Source: Reichenbachiella sp. 5M10
GTDB lineage: Bacteria > Bacteroidota > Bacteroidia > Cytophagales > Cyclobacteriaceae
Reading direction: 5' to 3'
Assembly: GCF_002742335.1 (NCBI RefSeq)
Contig: NZ_MDGR01000007.1
Span: forward strand, 4,034,501 to 4,098,500
DNA length: 64,000 nucleotides
Shown: one piece after another, positions 33,162 through 42,570 of the stretch
How positions within the stretch are numbered: the stretch's first letter is position 1
Layout of the letters: the number at the start of each line of letters is the position of its first letter
The notes under the pieces: model-generated
Databases searched by the model: none
What the model was told of the DNA's origin: nothing
The model's input: only the letters and a program-made list of their open reading frames with translations
Made by a program: the position numbers and the translations under genes

Positions 33162-34436
33162 ATGAAAAATCTCTACTTGATTATCGCAGTTCTACTACTG
33201 GGCTGCTACTCCTCACAAGCCCAGCTATCGCTCAGCGGCGAGGTAAACGCCAGAGGTGAATACCGAAACGGATTCAAACGCCCCATACTTTCTACACAAG
33301 ACCCAGCCTTCTTTATCGAGCAAAGAACTCGACTCTACGCAGGCTACAAAATGAAAGATCTCGAAATCCAAATCGACCTCCAAGACATCCGTATGTGGGG
33401 AGAGGATGGAATCGTTGACAAACAATACGGAGCCTCCTTTGGTGTGTCTCAAGCCTACGCGAGATACTACATGAGCGAAAAATTATCCTTGAAGGTAGGT
33501 CGCCAGATCATCGCATATGACAATGAGCGAATGTTCGGAGGACTCGAATGGGCAATGCAAGGACTCCGACACGATGCCTTGCTCTTCATGTACGAAGATA
33601 CTTTGGGCCTGAAAATTCACGCTGGCCTTGCGTTCAACCAAAACCCTGCGACAGCTGGTGAACCGGTGAGACTCACAGGTACCTACTACCCTCCATTCAC
33701 CGCCAATGGCCCATACCATGCTACAGGAAACTACAAGCACATGGAATACGCCTACATGAACAAAAAATTTGATGCAGCAAGTCTTTCCCTCTACTTCATC
33801 AACGACGCACGCCAATACGGCCTGGAAGATTCTGTCGCCAACCGACAGACCTATGGAATCATGGGGATGAAACAACTCAGCAAACTAAAACTTAACGGAG
33901 AATTCTTCTACCAAGGTGGCAAATACGCTACTGCAGACTTGAGTGCCTACATGTTCTCCTTGTCCGCTACACTAAAAACACCTATAACCCCCATCATCGT
34001 AGGCTATGACCACTTGTCTGGACAAGACCCCGACAGTGACAAGGTCACCAATTTTGCCCCGCTGTTTGGCACTAACCATGCCTTTTACGGATTCATGGAC
34101 TACTTCTATGTTGGTAATGGTTCAAAAGGCGGTCTACAAGACATCTACCTCAAGACCAAATTCAAAATCGGCAAAGGAGCACTACTTGGACACCTCCACT
34201 ATTTCCTAACCTCTGCAGAAGTTCTCGAAAATGGCTCACCGATAGACAAAGGACTCGGCACAGAAATAGATCTTGTCTATGTACGCAAACTGGGCGAGTC
34301 CGGGACATTCAAAATCGGCTATTCGCAAATGTTTGCCACAGACTCTATGAATGACATCAAGAGTATCACTAGCGAAACAGCTTCAATCAACAACTGGGCC
34401 TGGGCTCAACTCATTTTCAAACCAAAATTTTTGTAA
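33162..34436 (+). CDS. Outer-membrane porin, alginate-export (AlgE-like) family
   Basis: This 424-residue beta-barrel protein starts at MKNLYLII, giving a signal peptide ending SSQAQ; the upstream in-frame TTG is not a good start. The barrel pattern is clear (EQRTRLYAGYKMKDLEIQIDLQD, LKVGRQIIAYDNERMFGG), as in the alginate-export porin family. Members of this family next to nitrate genes probably let anions through the outer membrane; nitrate/nitrite here is inferred from context. It is 26 nt upstream of nrtA and probably heads the transcript. Confidence 0.87.
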   Translation: MKNLYLIIAVLLLGCYSSQAQLSLSGEVNARGEYRNGFKRPILSTQDPAFFIEQRTRLYAGYKMKDLEIQIDLQDIRMWGEDGIVDKQYGASFGVSQAYARYYMSEKLSLKVGRQIIAYDNERMFGGLEWAMQGLRHDALLFMYEDTLGLKIHAGLAFNQNPATAGEPVRLTGTYYPPFTANGPYHATGNYKHMEYAYMNKKFDAASLSLYFINDARQYGLEDSVANRQTYGIMGMKQLSKLKLNGEFFYQGGKYATADLSAYMFSLSATLKTPITPIIVGYDHLSGQDPDSDKVTNFAPLFGTNHAFYGFMDYFYVGNGSKGGLQDIYLKTKFKIGKGALLGHLHYFLTSAEVLENGSPIDKGLGTEIDLVYVRKLGESGTFKIGYSQMFATDSMNDIKSITSETASINNWAWAQLIFKPKFL

Positions 34437-34462
34437 CACAACTTTAATTAATTGAAATTCAG

Positions 34463-35854
34463 ATGAAACACGTATTCAATCACATTCTATTTCGCCTCAG
34501 TGCCTTTGTTGTGCTGATGATCATACTCAGCCAATGTGGGAGTAAAAAAACCGAAGATTCGACAGTAGTTGTCTCTGATGCCATCTCACAGACCATTCCT
34601 CTTGATGTAGAAAAGCCTCAATTGACCTTCGGGTTTATCAAATTGACGGATATGGCACCTTTGGCCATTGCCAAAGAATTGGGCTACTTTGAGGACGAAG
34701 GGCTTTTCGTAACCATCGAAGCTCAGTCCAACTGGAAAAACATTCTCGACCGTGTCATCGACGGACAACTCGATGGTTCGCACATGCTCGCTGGACAACC
34801 GATCGCTGCAGGAGCAGGGTTTGGTCGACAGGCTCAACTCGTGACACCCTTTTCGATGGATCTCAACGGCAATGGAATCACCGTCTCCAACGATGTGTGG
34901 TCCAAAATGAAAGCCAATGTCCCCGTCGACGAATCTGGCAAGCCCATACACCCAATCAAGGCAGATGCTTTGGCACCGGTCATCGACCAATACAAAAAGG
35001 ATGGCAAAGCATTCAAAATGGGGATGGTATTTCCTGTATCTACTCACAATTACGAAATCCGCTATTGGCTAGCTGCCGCGGGGATCAGCCCAGGGTTTTA
35101 TACGGCAGACAACATACAAGGTCAAGTAGACGCAGACGTGCTACTATCGGTGACTCCTCCTCCGCAAATGCCCGCTACACTGGAAGCTGGCACTATCTAC
35201 GGATATTGCGTCGGTGAACCATGGAACCAACAGGCGGTATTCAAAGGAATCGGTGTACCCGTCACTACCAACTACGATATTTGGAAAAACAACCCAGAAA
35301 AAGTCTTTGTAATGACCAAAGAATTTACCGAAAAATACCCCAACACAGCCATAGCTGTAACCAAAGCACTCATCAGAGCGGGCAAGTGGCTCGACACACC
35401 TGGCAACAGACCCGAAGCAGTCGGCATCTTGTCCATGCCCGAATACGTCGGGGCAGATTCTGTGGTCATCGCCAACTCCATGACTGGAACCTTCGAGTTC
35501 GAAAAGGGAGACAAAAGATCCATGCCTGATTTCAATGTGTTTTTCAGACACCACGCTACCTACCCCTTCTATTCGGATGGCACTTGGTTCTTGACACAGA
35601 TGAGAAGATGGGGCCAAATTCCCGAGTCTAAACCTGCCGAATGGTATAGCCAAACTATTCAAGATATCTATAGACCCGATATCTGGGAAAAAGCAGCCTC
35701 CCTACTTGTCGAAGAGGGCTACTTAGCCCAAGATGAAATCCCACAGACAGATGGGTACAAACCGGCTACCAAGGACTTCATCGACGGTACAAGCTATGAT
35801 GGCAAAGATCCGATTGGCTACATCAATAGCTTCGAAATAGGCAACAAAGACTAA
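34463..35854 (+). CDS. nrtA: Nitrate ABC transporter substrate-binding lipoprotein, NrtA-like
   Basis: This 463-residue lipoprotein (lipobox ending LSQC, Cys25) belongs to the NrtA/CmpA family of periplasmic nitrate- or bicarbonate-binding proteins. Typical stretches are [21 protein letters not shown] (across about residues 52-72), the [17 protein letters not shown] loop and [13 protein letters not shown]. The C-terminal part ([19 protein letters not shown]) also matches NrtA. It delivers the ion to NrtB. A hairpin follows the gene, which may keep the binding protein in excess over the permease. Confidence 0.93.
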   Translation: MKHVFNHILFRLSAFVVLMIILSQCGSKKTEDSTVVVSDAISQTIPLDVEKPQLTFGFIKLTDMAPLAIAKELGYFEDEGLFVTIEAQSNWKNILDRVIDGQLDGSHMLAGQPIAAGAGFGRQAQLVTPFSMDLNGNGITVSNDVWSKMKANVPVDESGKPIHPIKADALAPVIDQYKKDGKAFKMGMVFPVSTHNYEIRYWLAAAGISPGFYTADNIQGQVDADVLLSVTPPPQMPATLEAGTIYGYCVGEPWNQQAVFKGIGVPVTTNYDIWKNNPEKVFVMTKEFTEKYPNTAIAVTKALIRAGKWLDTPGNRPEAVGILSMPEYVGADSVVIANSMTGTFEFEKGDKRSMPDFNVFFRHHATYPFYSDGTWFLTQMRRWGQIPESKPAEWYSQTIQDIYRPDIWEKAASLLVEEGYLAQDEIPQTDGYKPATKDFIDGTSYDGKDPIGYINSFEIGNKD

Positions 35855-35864
35855 CATACAACAT

Positions 35865-35889
35865 GAGGGAGGCTAAACCCTCCCTCTTT
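35865..35889 (+). terminator. Hairpin between nrtA and nrtB (weak terminator or mRNA stabiliser)
   Basis: GAGGGAGG (35865-35872) pairs with CCTCCCTC (35879-35886), 6-nt loop, followed by only TTT. This would allow partial read-through. Such hairpins after ABC binding-protein genes commonly raise the binding-protein share. Confidence 0.65.
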
Positions 35890-35923
35890 ATCCACGCTAC
35901 ACACATACTTAAATCACAATACC

Positions 35924-37024
35924 ATGAAAGATAAGCTCATAAAAACATTCCGATTTTGTGGCCTTGGTTTCCTCGAACCACTCGTGAGACTCGCCTATGG
36001 TGAAGAACCTCAAAAAAACCTAACCAACTTTGTCAAAAAAGCACTTTTCCCAATTTTCTCCATCCTCATCTTCATCGCCATTTGGCATTCTGGAGCCAGC
36101 TACCTCTACCACAAAGAAGAAACACGAAAAATAGAAAAGGCACGAGAAGATCAAGGAGAAGAAGCTGCACAAGCCATGAAAGCATGCATCGACTCTGGGG
36201 ATGTCAGCTGCCAACCCAACACCCTACCTTCTCCTGCACAAGTATGGGGAGCCTACCTCTCTCTACTCAAGGACCATCGCGCTATTGCGCAGAAAAAAGA
36301 TGATTTTGCCAAAAAAACCGAAAAAATCAACGCCAAAAGAGCCGAACAAGGTAAAGGAGCCATTGCTTATACTGGCAGGCCTTCCTTCGTAGACCAAATC
36401 AAAACCAGTATCAAAACCGTGTTTGCGGGTTTCCTCTTGGCGGCATTCATTGCCATCCCGATAGGCATCATCATAGGACTCAGTGCCACACTACGCACCT
36501 CCCTCAACTGGCTCATTCAGATTTTCAAACCCGTATCACCTGTGGTATGGCTGCTTCTGGTATTTATGATCATCAAAACACTGGTCACCGATCCTGATTT
36601 GGACAAATCGTTTATGATTTCATTCATCAGCGTCGGGCTATGCGCCATGTGGGCTACTCTTGTCAACACCAGCATGGGGGTCTCCACCGTGGACAAGGAC
36701 TTTATGAATGTCTCCAAAGTACTCAGGCTCTCTGTCGGCAAAAACATCTTTAAAGTCATCCTCCCTGCCTCCTTCCCTCTCATTTTTACGGGCCTGAGAA
36801 TAACCCTATCAGTGGCTTGGATGGTATTGATTGCTATCGAACTATTGGCCCAAAGCCCAGGGTTGGGCTCTTTTGTCTGGGAAGAATTTCAAAATGGAGC
36901 CAATGATTCCAATGCCAAAATCATCGTAGCGATGTTCGTCATCGGCATCATCGGGTTTGCACTTGACCGTATCATGCTCACCATTCAGAAGTTCATGTCT
37001 TTCGACAAAGCAGAAGTGGCCTAA
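35924..37024 (+). CDS. nrtB: Nitrate ABC transporter permease, NrtB-like
   Basis: This 366-residue inner-membrane permease belongs to the binding-protein-dependent transport family. After an unusual first membrane helix (about 42-62) comes a charged, coiled-coil-like stretch of about 90 residues ([20 protein letters not shown]). The standard permease core starts near residue 148 ([20 protein letters not shown]). The EAA loop is [21 protein letters not shown], about 268-288. Ordinary NrtB proteins are shorter, so the N-terminal insert is a feature of this lineage or of this gene. Confidence 0.93.
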   Translation: MKDKLIKTFRFCGLGFLEPLVRLAYGEEPQKNLTNFVKKALFPIFSILIFIAIWHSGASYLYHKEETRKIEKAREDQGEEAAQAMKACIDSGDVSCQPNTLPSPAQVWGAYLSLLKDHRAIAQKKDDFAKKTEKINAKRAEQGKGAIAYTGRPSFVDQIKTSIKTVFAGFLLAAFIAIPIGIIIGLSATLRTSLNWLIQIFKPVSPVVWLLLVFMIIKTLVTDPDLDKSFMISFISVGLCAMWATLVNTSMGVSTVDKDFMNVSKVLRLSVGKNIFKVILPASFPLIFTGLRITLSVAWMVLIAIELLAQSPGLGSFVWEEFQNGANDSNAKIIVAMFVIGIIGFALDRIMLTIQKFMSFDKAEVA

Positions 37025-37062
37025 TCGAATACCTTATCCTATTAACCATCAACGAAAAAGAC

Positions 37063-37947
37063 ATGGCATTTTTAGAACTAAACAACGTCAGCAAATCCTA
37101 CGGAACTGGCAAGGACAAAGTAGAAGTACTCAAGGATATCAACCTTCACATCGAAGAGGGTGAGTTCGTAGCTATTGTAGGCTTCACCGGGAGTGGCAAG
37201 ACCACGCTCATCAACCTAATCAATGGGCTGCTCTTTCCCGATACGGGAGAGGTCCTGCTCAACGGAAAGCCCATCCAAGGTCCAGGACCAGACCGGGGAG
37301 TTGTGTTTCAAAACTACTCCCTACTCCCATGGCTCAGCGTCCGTGACAATGTCAAACTAGCTATTGATGAAGCCTACCCCAAAGCCTCCAAAGCAGACAA
37401 AAACGAGCGAATTGAGAAGTATGTCAATATGGTACACCTCGGGCACGCTATCGACAAAAAACCCGCCGAACTATCTGGAGGGATGAGACAACGTGTCTCT
37501 GTCGCCCGAGCACTCGCCATGAATCCTGACATGCTACTCATGGACGAACCCTTGTCTGCACTCGATGCGCTGACACGAGGCACGCTGCAAGAAGAAATCG
37601 TCAATATATGGAGCGAAGATCAAAAAACCTGTCTCCTCATCACCAATGACGTGGACGAGGGTATCGTGATGGCAGACCGCATCATCCCCCTCAAACCCGG
37701 CCCCAACGCAACTCTGGGTCCTGAGTTCAAAGTGGATTTTGAGCGACCTAGAGTCATCACACAGATCAATAAGAACCCAAGCTACAAACACCTACGAAAC
37801 GAGGTGATTGAATACCTGATCAAAGTAGGTGCAACTCGTCGCTCTGAGTCGCAAACGACCCTGGAGCTACCAGATCTACAGCCTATTATGCCAGGCCGCT
37901 TGCAGTGGGGCAAAAAGAAAGAAAAGGAGAAAGTCAAATACTTTTGA
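37063..37947 (+). CDS. nrtC: Nitrate ABC transporter ATPase, NrtC-like, H-loop Asn
   Basis: This 294-residue ATPase has Walker [10 protein letters not shown] (40-48), the signature LSGGMRQR (137-144) and Walker B LLMDEP. At the switch (H-loop) position it reads ITNDVDEG, so Asn replaces the usual His; the partner ATPase keeps THDVDES. This suggests one of the two ATP sites is non-standard. The C-terminal fusion to a binding-protein-like domain seen in cyanobacterial NrtC is absent. 38 nt after nrtB. Confidence 0.92.
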   Translation: MAFLELNNVSKSYGTGKDKVEVLKDINLHIEEGEFVAIVGFTGSGKTTLINLINGLLFPDTGEVLLNGKPIQGPGPDRGVVFQNYSLLPWLSVRDNVKLAIDEAYPKASKADKNERIEKYVNMVHLGHAIDKKPAELSGGMRQRVSVARALAMNPDMLLMDEPLSALDALTRGTLQEEIVNIWSEDQKTCLLITNDVDEGIVMADRIIPLKPGPNATLGPEFKVDFERPRVITQINKNPSYKHLRNEVIEYLIKVGATRRSESQTTLELPDLQPIMPGRLQWGKKKEKEKVKYF

Positions 37948-38036
37948 TCCCAAGCAAAACCAATACTCAACCAACCTAATTCTTATTCAATTTCCACCCT
38001 ACTTGACGAACGTGTCAAGACCAAACACACATACTT

Positions 38037-38864
38037 ATGGAAGTTTTAGAAAAACAAATCATACAAAAGAAAGCCAATCTCAAAGGCAAAGACATCAGAC
38101 CCGAAATGCTCGTATGTCAAAACATCACAAAGATCTATCCCACACCCAAAGGGGACTATACCGTACTCGCTGACCTCCAACTCAACGTCAAAAAAGGAGA
38201 GTTCATCTCTATCATCGGGCACTCTGGCTGTGGCAAATCTACACTACTCTCCATGATCGCTGGACTCAACGAAATCAGCGGTGGCCAAGTCCTCGTGGAT
38301 CAAGAGGCCATTCGTGGAGCAGGACCAGACCGAGCAGTAGTCTTCCAATCTCCTAGCCTATTCCCATGGTTGACTGCTCTACAAAACGTAATGATAGGGG
38401 TCAAACAAGTCTTCCCCCATGGGTCAAAAAAACAAAAAATAGACATCTGCAAGTACTATTTGGACAAAGTCGGACTAGGTAATGACCTCCACAAAAGGGC
38501 CGTAGAGTTGTCCCAAGGCATGCAACAACGTGTCGGAATCGCCAGAGCATTTGCACTTAAACCGAAAGTTTTGTTACTTGACGAGCCTTTTGGGATGTTG
38601 GACTCGCTGACACGTGGCGAACTTCAGGATGTATTGCTCGAAGTGTGGCAAAAAGAGCAAATCACCGCACTCATGGTCACTCACGATGTAGACGAGTCAA
38701 TCTTCTTGGCTGATCGAGTCATCATGATGACCAGCGGTCCTTTTGCCAAAATAGGAGATGAGCTAAGAATCCCCTTCGACAGACCAAGAGACAGGGTCCA
38801 CGTACTCGAACACGCAGACTACTATGATTACCGAAGTTATTTGATGAATTTTTTAAACCATTGA
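38037..38864 (+). CDS. nrtD: Nitrate ABC transporter ATPase, NrtD-like
   Basis: This 275-residue ATPase has Walker A GHSGCGKST (about 61-69), a signature reading ELSQGMQQRVGIARAF (Gln instead of the first Gly of the usual SGG) and Walker B LLLDEP. The normal switch His is in VTHDVDES. A 30-residue N-terminal extension precedes the ATPase fold. It presumably pairs with the NrtC-like protein on an NrtB dimer. The stop codon is followed after 2 nt by the ATG of the membrane sensor gene, so the two are co-transcribed. Confidence 0.92.
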   Translation: MEVLEKQIIQKKANLKGKDIRPEMLVCQNITKIYPTPKGDYTVLADLQLNVKKGEFISIIGHSGCGKSTLLSMIAGLNEISGGQVLVDQEAIRGAGPDRAVVFQSPSLFPWLTALQNVMIGVKQVFPHGSKKQKIDICKYYLDKVGLGNDLHKRAVELSQGMQQRVGIARAFALKPKVLLLDEPFGMLDSLTRGELQDVLLEVWQKEQITALMVTHDVDESIFLADRVIMMTSGPFAKIGDELRIPFDRPRDRVHVLEHADYYDYRSYLMNFLNH

Positions 38865-38866
38865 TT

Positions 38867-39811
38867 ATGAAAAAATTGTCCGCGCAGTATTTGCTCTTTT
38901 TAGCCATACTCACCGTAGCAATTATTACCAGCCAAATACTAGTACAAAAAGCGATTTCAGATAGCAAAACTGACTCCCGCATCATCAACATCTCAGGACG
39001 ACAAAGGATGCTCAGTCAGAAAATCACCAAGGCGGCACTTAAGTTGCAAAACAGTGTCAACCGCGAAGAGTACTATGCCACCAAACTGGAACTCACCAAT
39101 GCCGCTGACCTATGGGCACAATCCCACGAAGCATTGCAGCATGGTAGTGGCAGCATAGATGTCTCAGAAATGAATAAGTCTGCAGCGCTCAATGAGCTGT
39201 TCATCCAAGTACAGCCTTATTATAGTGCCATATTAGATGCCGTCGACCAAGTTCGAGACATTGGCTATTCGGCTAGTCAATCGGGAGCTGAAGCAGAGCG
39301 GATCCACGAAAGCATCCGAACGATATCCAACAATGAGCCTTCATTTTTGAAATTGATGAACGACATCACCTTTGAGTATGACGATTTGGCCTCACAAAAA
39401 GTCAAAGAGCTCTCTCAATCTGAGTATTATTTGCTCGCGGTGGCCTTGGTACTGATTGTCTTGGAGGCCTTCTTTATATTCCGTCCGATGTTTAACACAG
39501 CCAAGAAAAAAGAATCGGAAATTTCGGAGTTGCATGATTATGTGCAAAAATCAATCTCATTTTTGGGGAAAAGCCAGGAAGACAAAACGGACGCCACCAC
39601 ACAAATCGCCCAAGCTAAAGAGAAAATAAGAGTACTCAAAGAAGCCAACCTAGAGCTCAAACAAAAGCTCAATGACATGGAAAATTCCAAAACAATTGCC
39701 AAAAGTGAAGAAGTAGTCAAGGAATCTCAAATCGACGCACTCAACAAAAAATACGAGAAAAAAATCCTGAACTTAGAAAAAGAACTCGCTAAAATCAAAA
39801 CGTCTATTTGA
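38867..39811 (+). CDS. Membrane PilJ/NarX-like sensor with coiled-coil tail and no output domain
   Basis: This 314-residue protein has membrane helices at about 5-25 and 187-205 that frame a helical periplasmic domain. That domain begins with IINISGRQRMLSQK (39-52), the P-box-like motif of type IV pili methyl-accepting (PilJ) and NarX-type domains. After the second helix there is only a Lys/Glu-rich coiled coil (about 215-314). It lacks a kinase, MCP tip or DNA-binding domain. It is 2 nt after nrtD, so it is an operon member and probably senses nitrate or nitrite for a separate partner. The TTG 6 nt upstream is not the likely start. Confidence 0.85.
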   Translation: MKKLSAQYLLFLAILTVAIITSQILVQKAISDSKTDSRIINISGRQRMLSQKITKAALKLQNSVNREEYYATKLELTNAADLWAQSHEALQHGSGSIDVSEMNKSAALNELFIQVQPYYSAILDAVDQVRDIGYSASQSGAEAERIHESIRTISNNEPSFLKLMNDITFEYDDLASQKVKELSQSEYYLLAVALVLIVLEAFFIFRPMFNTAKKKESEISELHDYVQKSISFLGKSQEDKTDATTQIAQAKEKIRVLKEANLELKQKLNDMENSKTIAKSEEVVKESQIDALNKKYEKKILNLEKELAKIKTSI

Positions 39812-39845
39812 CGGGATACCGTTATTGGTAAGTAAGTATGTGTTT

Positions 39846-39884
39846 AAGCAGCCGCCTCCACAATCCACGGAGCGGCTGCTTTTC
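39846..39884 (+). terminator. Terminator of the porin-nrtABCD-sensor operon
   Basis: AAGCAGCCGC (39846-39855) pairs with GCGGCTGCTT (39872-39881), followed by TTTC. It lies 35 nt after the sensor stop codon. Confidence 0.8.
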
Positions 39885-40001
39885 TATGTGGTAAAAACAG
39901 GTTTAGGCGTGTCAGCCGTCATTTTTTAGCTCCCCCTCTTCAGTTATCATTACATTCGATATTTCGAGGATATTCATTGATTACAGCTATGGTTTCTCCC
40001 G

Positions 40002-40020
40002 CAATTCGCACGTGCGATTG
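40002..40020. promoter_or_regulatory. Palindrome upstream of the ammonium transporter fusion gene
   Basis: A perfect 12-bp palindrome TCGCACGTGCGA (40006-40017) lies within a near-perfect 19-bp one. It is about 85 nt before the ATG, in a 285-nt gap. It differs from the TACGTA operator of the island, so another regulator may bind. A second dyad TAAAAGT/ACTTTTA is at 40059-40080, close to the start codon. Confidence 0.4.
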
Positions 40021-40096
40021 GACCGCCCCTGTAGTTGACCAATAACAGCAGCATTGCCTAAAAGTGAGCTTGAACTTTTAAACTCAACTCCTTTTT

Positions 40097-42403
40097 ATGA
40101 ACCCTATTTTTACAGGCATACTTTGTCTAATCGCTTCTCCACCAACTGCCAACCCCACCGAAAACCTTGCACTCGTAGCATTGAACATCGATGACCTCTG
40201 GGTCATGGTCGCTGCGGCCTTGGTCTTCTTCATGCAGGCCGGTTTCAAGGTCCTAGAAACTGGTATGGTCAAAAAAGAACACCGCTCAGGGATAGGAGCC
40301 AAAAACCTCTTGGACTGGGTTGCAGGGAGTATCGCATTCTTCTTAGTTGGATTCGCCCTCATGTTTGGCAACACCCTCGATGGCTTTCTTGGATTTCAAT
40401 ATTTTTTCGGAGACTCCCTTGATTCAGGCAAAATTCTCATTTTCTTCCTGTTTCAACTAGCCTTTGCAGGCACTGCTCTGACCATCGTCTCGGGCGCCAT
40501 GTCTGGACGGACTGGAGTAGTCGCCTACTTCATTGTCTCACTGATCACTGCTACCTTGATCTATCCCGTATTTGGCCACTGGGCCTGGGGCAACCTCTGG
40601 GACACGACCAGTACTCCATGGCTCGCCGACATGGGATTCATGGATTTTGCAGGCTCGACAGTAGTACACTCCACTGGAGCATGGGTTGCCGTGATGGGCA
40701 TCTACATGGTAGGGCCACGGCTAGGACGGTACGACGCCTACGGGCGTATCCAACCCTCCAAAGCCTCTGACTATGCTTACAGTATCCTAGGAGTGATGAT
40801 CCTATGGCTCGGATGGTGGGGATTCAACGGCGGCAGTACTTTGGCTTTCAACGAAGACGTCGTTAAAATCATCCTCAATACCAATCTTGCTGGAGCGGCA
40901 GCATGTTTTACCGCTTTCTTCCACGCTTACTTGATCCAAAACAAAACGGACGTCATCGAAAAAATCGCTGGAGGAAGTTTGACAGGATTGGTAGCCATCA
41001 CTGCTTGCTGCAATGTCGTCACACCCATTTCCAGTTTGATGATTGGCGCCTTGGCAGGAGTCATACACAATGTCTTCTATGTGATCATTGCCGAAAAATG
41101 GAAACTCGATGATCCCGTAGGTGCAGTAGCAGTACACGGAATCGGCGGAGTATTTGGCACACTGTGTGTAGCGCTCTTCGGGCAAGAAGAATTGCTCATG
41201 CACACAAGATGGATGCAACTCGGCGTACAATTCATGGGCATTGCGACCTGCTTTGTCTTCACTTCAGCTGTATCCTATATCATGTTTACAATCATCAAAA
41301 AAACCATCGGTCTCAGAGTATCTCCAGTCGAAGAAAAAAGAGGTTCCTTTGTCGGCAATGAAGACTCCCTTGATGTAAAAATCGACGAGTTCGACGACCA
41401 AAGAGTCGCGCAAGTCTCTGTCCGTGTCAGTGACAAAGGCTACAACATCTACAATGTCTTCGAATACCTGTCAATCAATCAAGAAAAACGCAAAAAACTA
41501 ATCGCCGAGGATCGAGTCAAATACATGGATGAACAAGGCTCGGTCATTCCTCCTCTCGTAGCTGTACGTCAACTCAGTCTCATGCTCGACACGATGAAAG
41601 ACAAAGCAACTGCCGAGCGAGACGTCCTACAGACACGGCAAGATGAATACGACAATAGCTTACAACACATCCACGAACTACAAAAGGGCGTGCTAGAAGA
41701 TGAATCTGCACTCAATGACCTTTTTGACCAATCTTTTCTCCTCTTCAAACCCAAGAAAAAAGTATCCGGTGATTTCTATTGGTTCAAGCAAATCGCCGAA
41801 TTCAAAGTAGTGATCGTATCCAACTGCATGGGACAAGGGGTCTCGGGAGGGTTTCTAGGTATGCTCGGCATCTCACTGATCAAAGAGATCTTCAGCACCA
41901 ACAAACTGCTCTACCCCGACAAAGTCTTGAGGCTATTGGACAAGAAGTTTGATCATGCCCTAAGAACAAAAACACTTAGTGCCAAACTCAAAGACTCCAT
42001 GGATGTCTCAATCATCATCGTCGATGAACTCAAGCAGAAGGTATATTTCTCCGCAGCAAACAACGGACTCTTCCACTACACCGAAGCAGGCAGCCTCACA
42101 GAATACACGGGTGGCAAGTGGCCCATTGGGCAGAGTCCCGAAGACGAAAAGGACAAGTTTAGCAGAGAAGTAATCTCCTACCTACCCGGCGAAACCCTCT
42201 ACCTCTATACGGATGGGTACTACAACCAGTGCAATCCCAACGGCAAGGTACTGAGTACAGAGAGTTTCAAAGCCCAGCTCAAACTAGCCCAAAAAGTAGA
42301 AATAGACGAACAAAAACAAATACTCGAAGACGACCTCAAGCAATGGCAAGGAAAAGCTGAGCAAAGTGACGACATCCTAGTCATCGGCATCAAACTCAGG
42401 TAG
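40097..42403 (+). CDS. amt: Ammonium transporter fused to a SpoIIE/PP2C-like phosphatase domain
   Basis: This is a 768-residue fusion. Residues about 25-405 are a full Amt/Rh channel with 11 helices, including VLETGM, the first pore His191 (STVVHSTGAW) and the second pore His347 (AVHGIGGVFG). Residues 405-540 are a linker with a coiled coil. Residues about 541-768 are a SpoIIE-type PP2C domain (SGDFYWF with Asp559, YTDGYYN with Asp706, SDDILVIGI). In the second acidic motif, usually D-C-T-G-H-G, it reads SNCMGQG, so the metal-binding Asp is Asn576 and His is Gln580. The domain may be weakened or regulatory. Amt-coupled signalling is inferred. Confidence 0.92.
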   Translation: MNPIFTGILCLIASPPTANPTENLALVALNIDDLWVMVAAALVFFMQAGFKVLETGMVKKEHRSGIGAKNLLDWVAGSIAFFLVGFALMFGNTLDGFLGFQYFFGDSLDSGKILIFFLFQLAFAGTALTIVSGAMSGRTGVVAYFIVSLITATLIYPVFGHWAWGNLWDTTSTPWLADMGFMDFAGSTVVHSTGAWVAVMGIYMVGPRLGRYDAYGRIQPSKASDYAYSILGVMILWLGWWGFNGGSTLAFNEDVVKIILNTNLAGAAACFTAFFHAYLIQNKTDVIEKIAGGSLTGLVAITACCNVVTPISSLMIGALAGVIHNVFYVIIAEKWKLDDPVGAVAVHGIGGVFGTLCVALFGQEELLMHTRWMQLGVQFMGIATCFVFTSAVSYIMFTIIKKTIGLRVSPVEEKRGSFVGNEDSLDVKIDEFDDQRVAQVSVRVSDKGYNIYNVFEYLSINQEKRKKLIAEDRVKYMDEQGSVIPPLVAVRQLSLMLDTMKDKATAERDVLQTRQDEYDNSLQHIHELQKGVLEDESALNDLFDQSFLLFKPKKKVSGDFYWFKQIAEFKVVIVSNCMGQGVSGGFLGMLGISLIKEIFSTNKLLYPDKVLRLLDKKFDHALRTKTLSAKLKDSMDVSIIIVDELKQKVYFSAANNGLFHYTEAGSLTEYTGGKWPIGQSPEDEKDKFSREVISYLPGETLYLYTDGYYNQCNPNGKVLSTESFKAQLKLAQKVEIDEQKQILEDDLKQWQGKAEQSDDILVIGIKLR

Positions 42404-42414
42404 TCCAATTCACA

Positions 42415-42422
42415 CTACGTAG
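42415..42422. promoter_or_regulatory. CTACGTAG half-operator after the amt fusion gene
   Basis: An 8-bp palindrome within CACTACGTAGAA (42413-42424). The same 12 bases recur at 42587-42598, just before narK2. The pair could support DNA looping or be auxiliary sites for the island regulator. Confidence 0.35.
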
Positions 42423-42428
42423 AATCAT

Positions 42429-42466
42429 AAAAACCTCTCAAAAAAAGCAATTTGAGGGGTTTTTGA
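42429..42466 (+). terminator. Terminator of the amt fusion gene
   Basis: A 14-bp stem pairs 42429-42442 with 42451-42464 (one G-T pair, 8-nt loop) and ends in TTTTT. Confidence 0.88.
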
Positions 42467-42570
42467 ATTTTATTATGCAAGATTGCAGGTTTTATATTGA
42501 CAACAAACTTATTTCACTGTGTCATCAAACCATATTAATGCCTAATTAGTCGTCATACTTTTGTAACATC

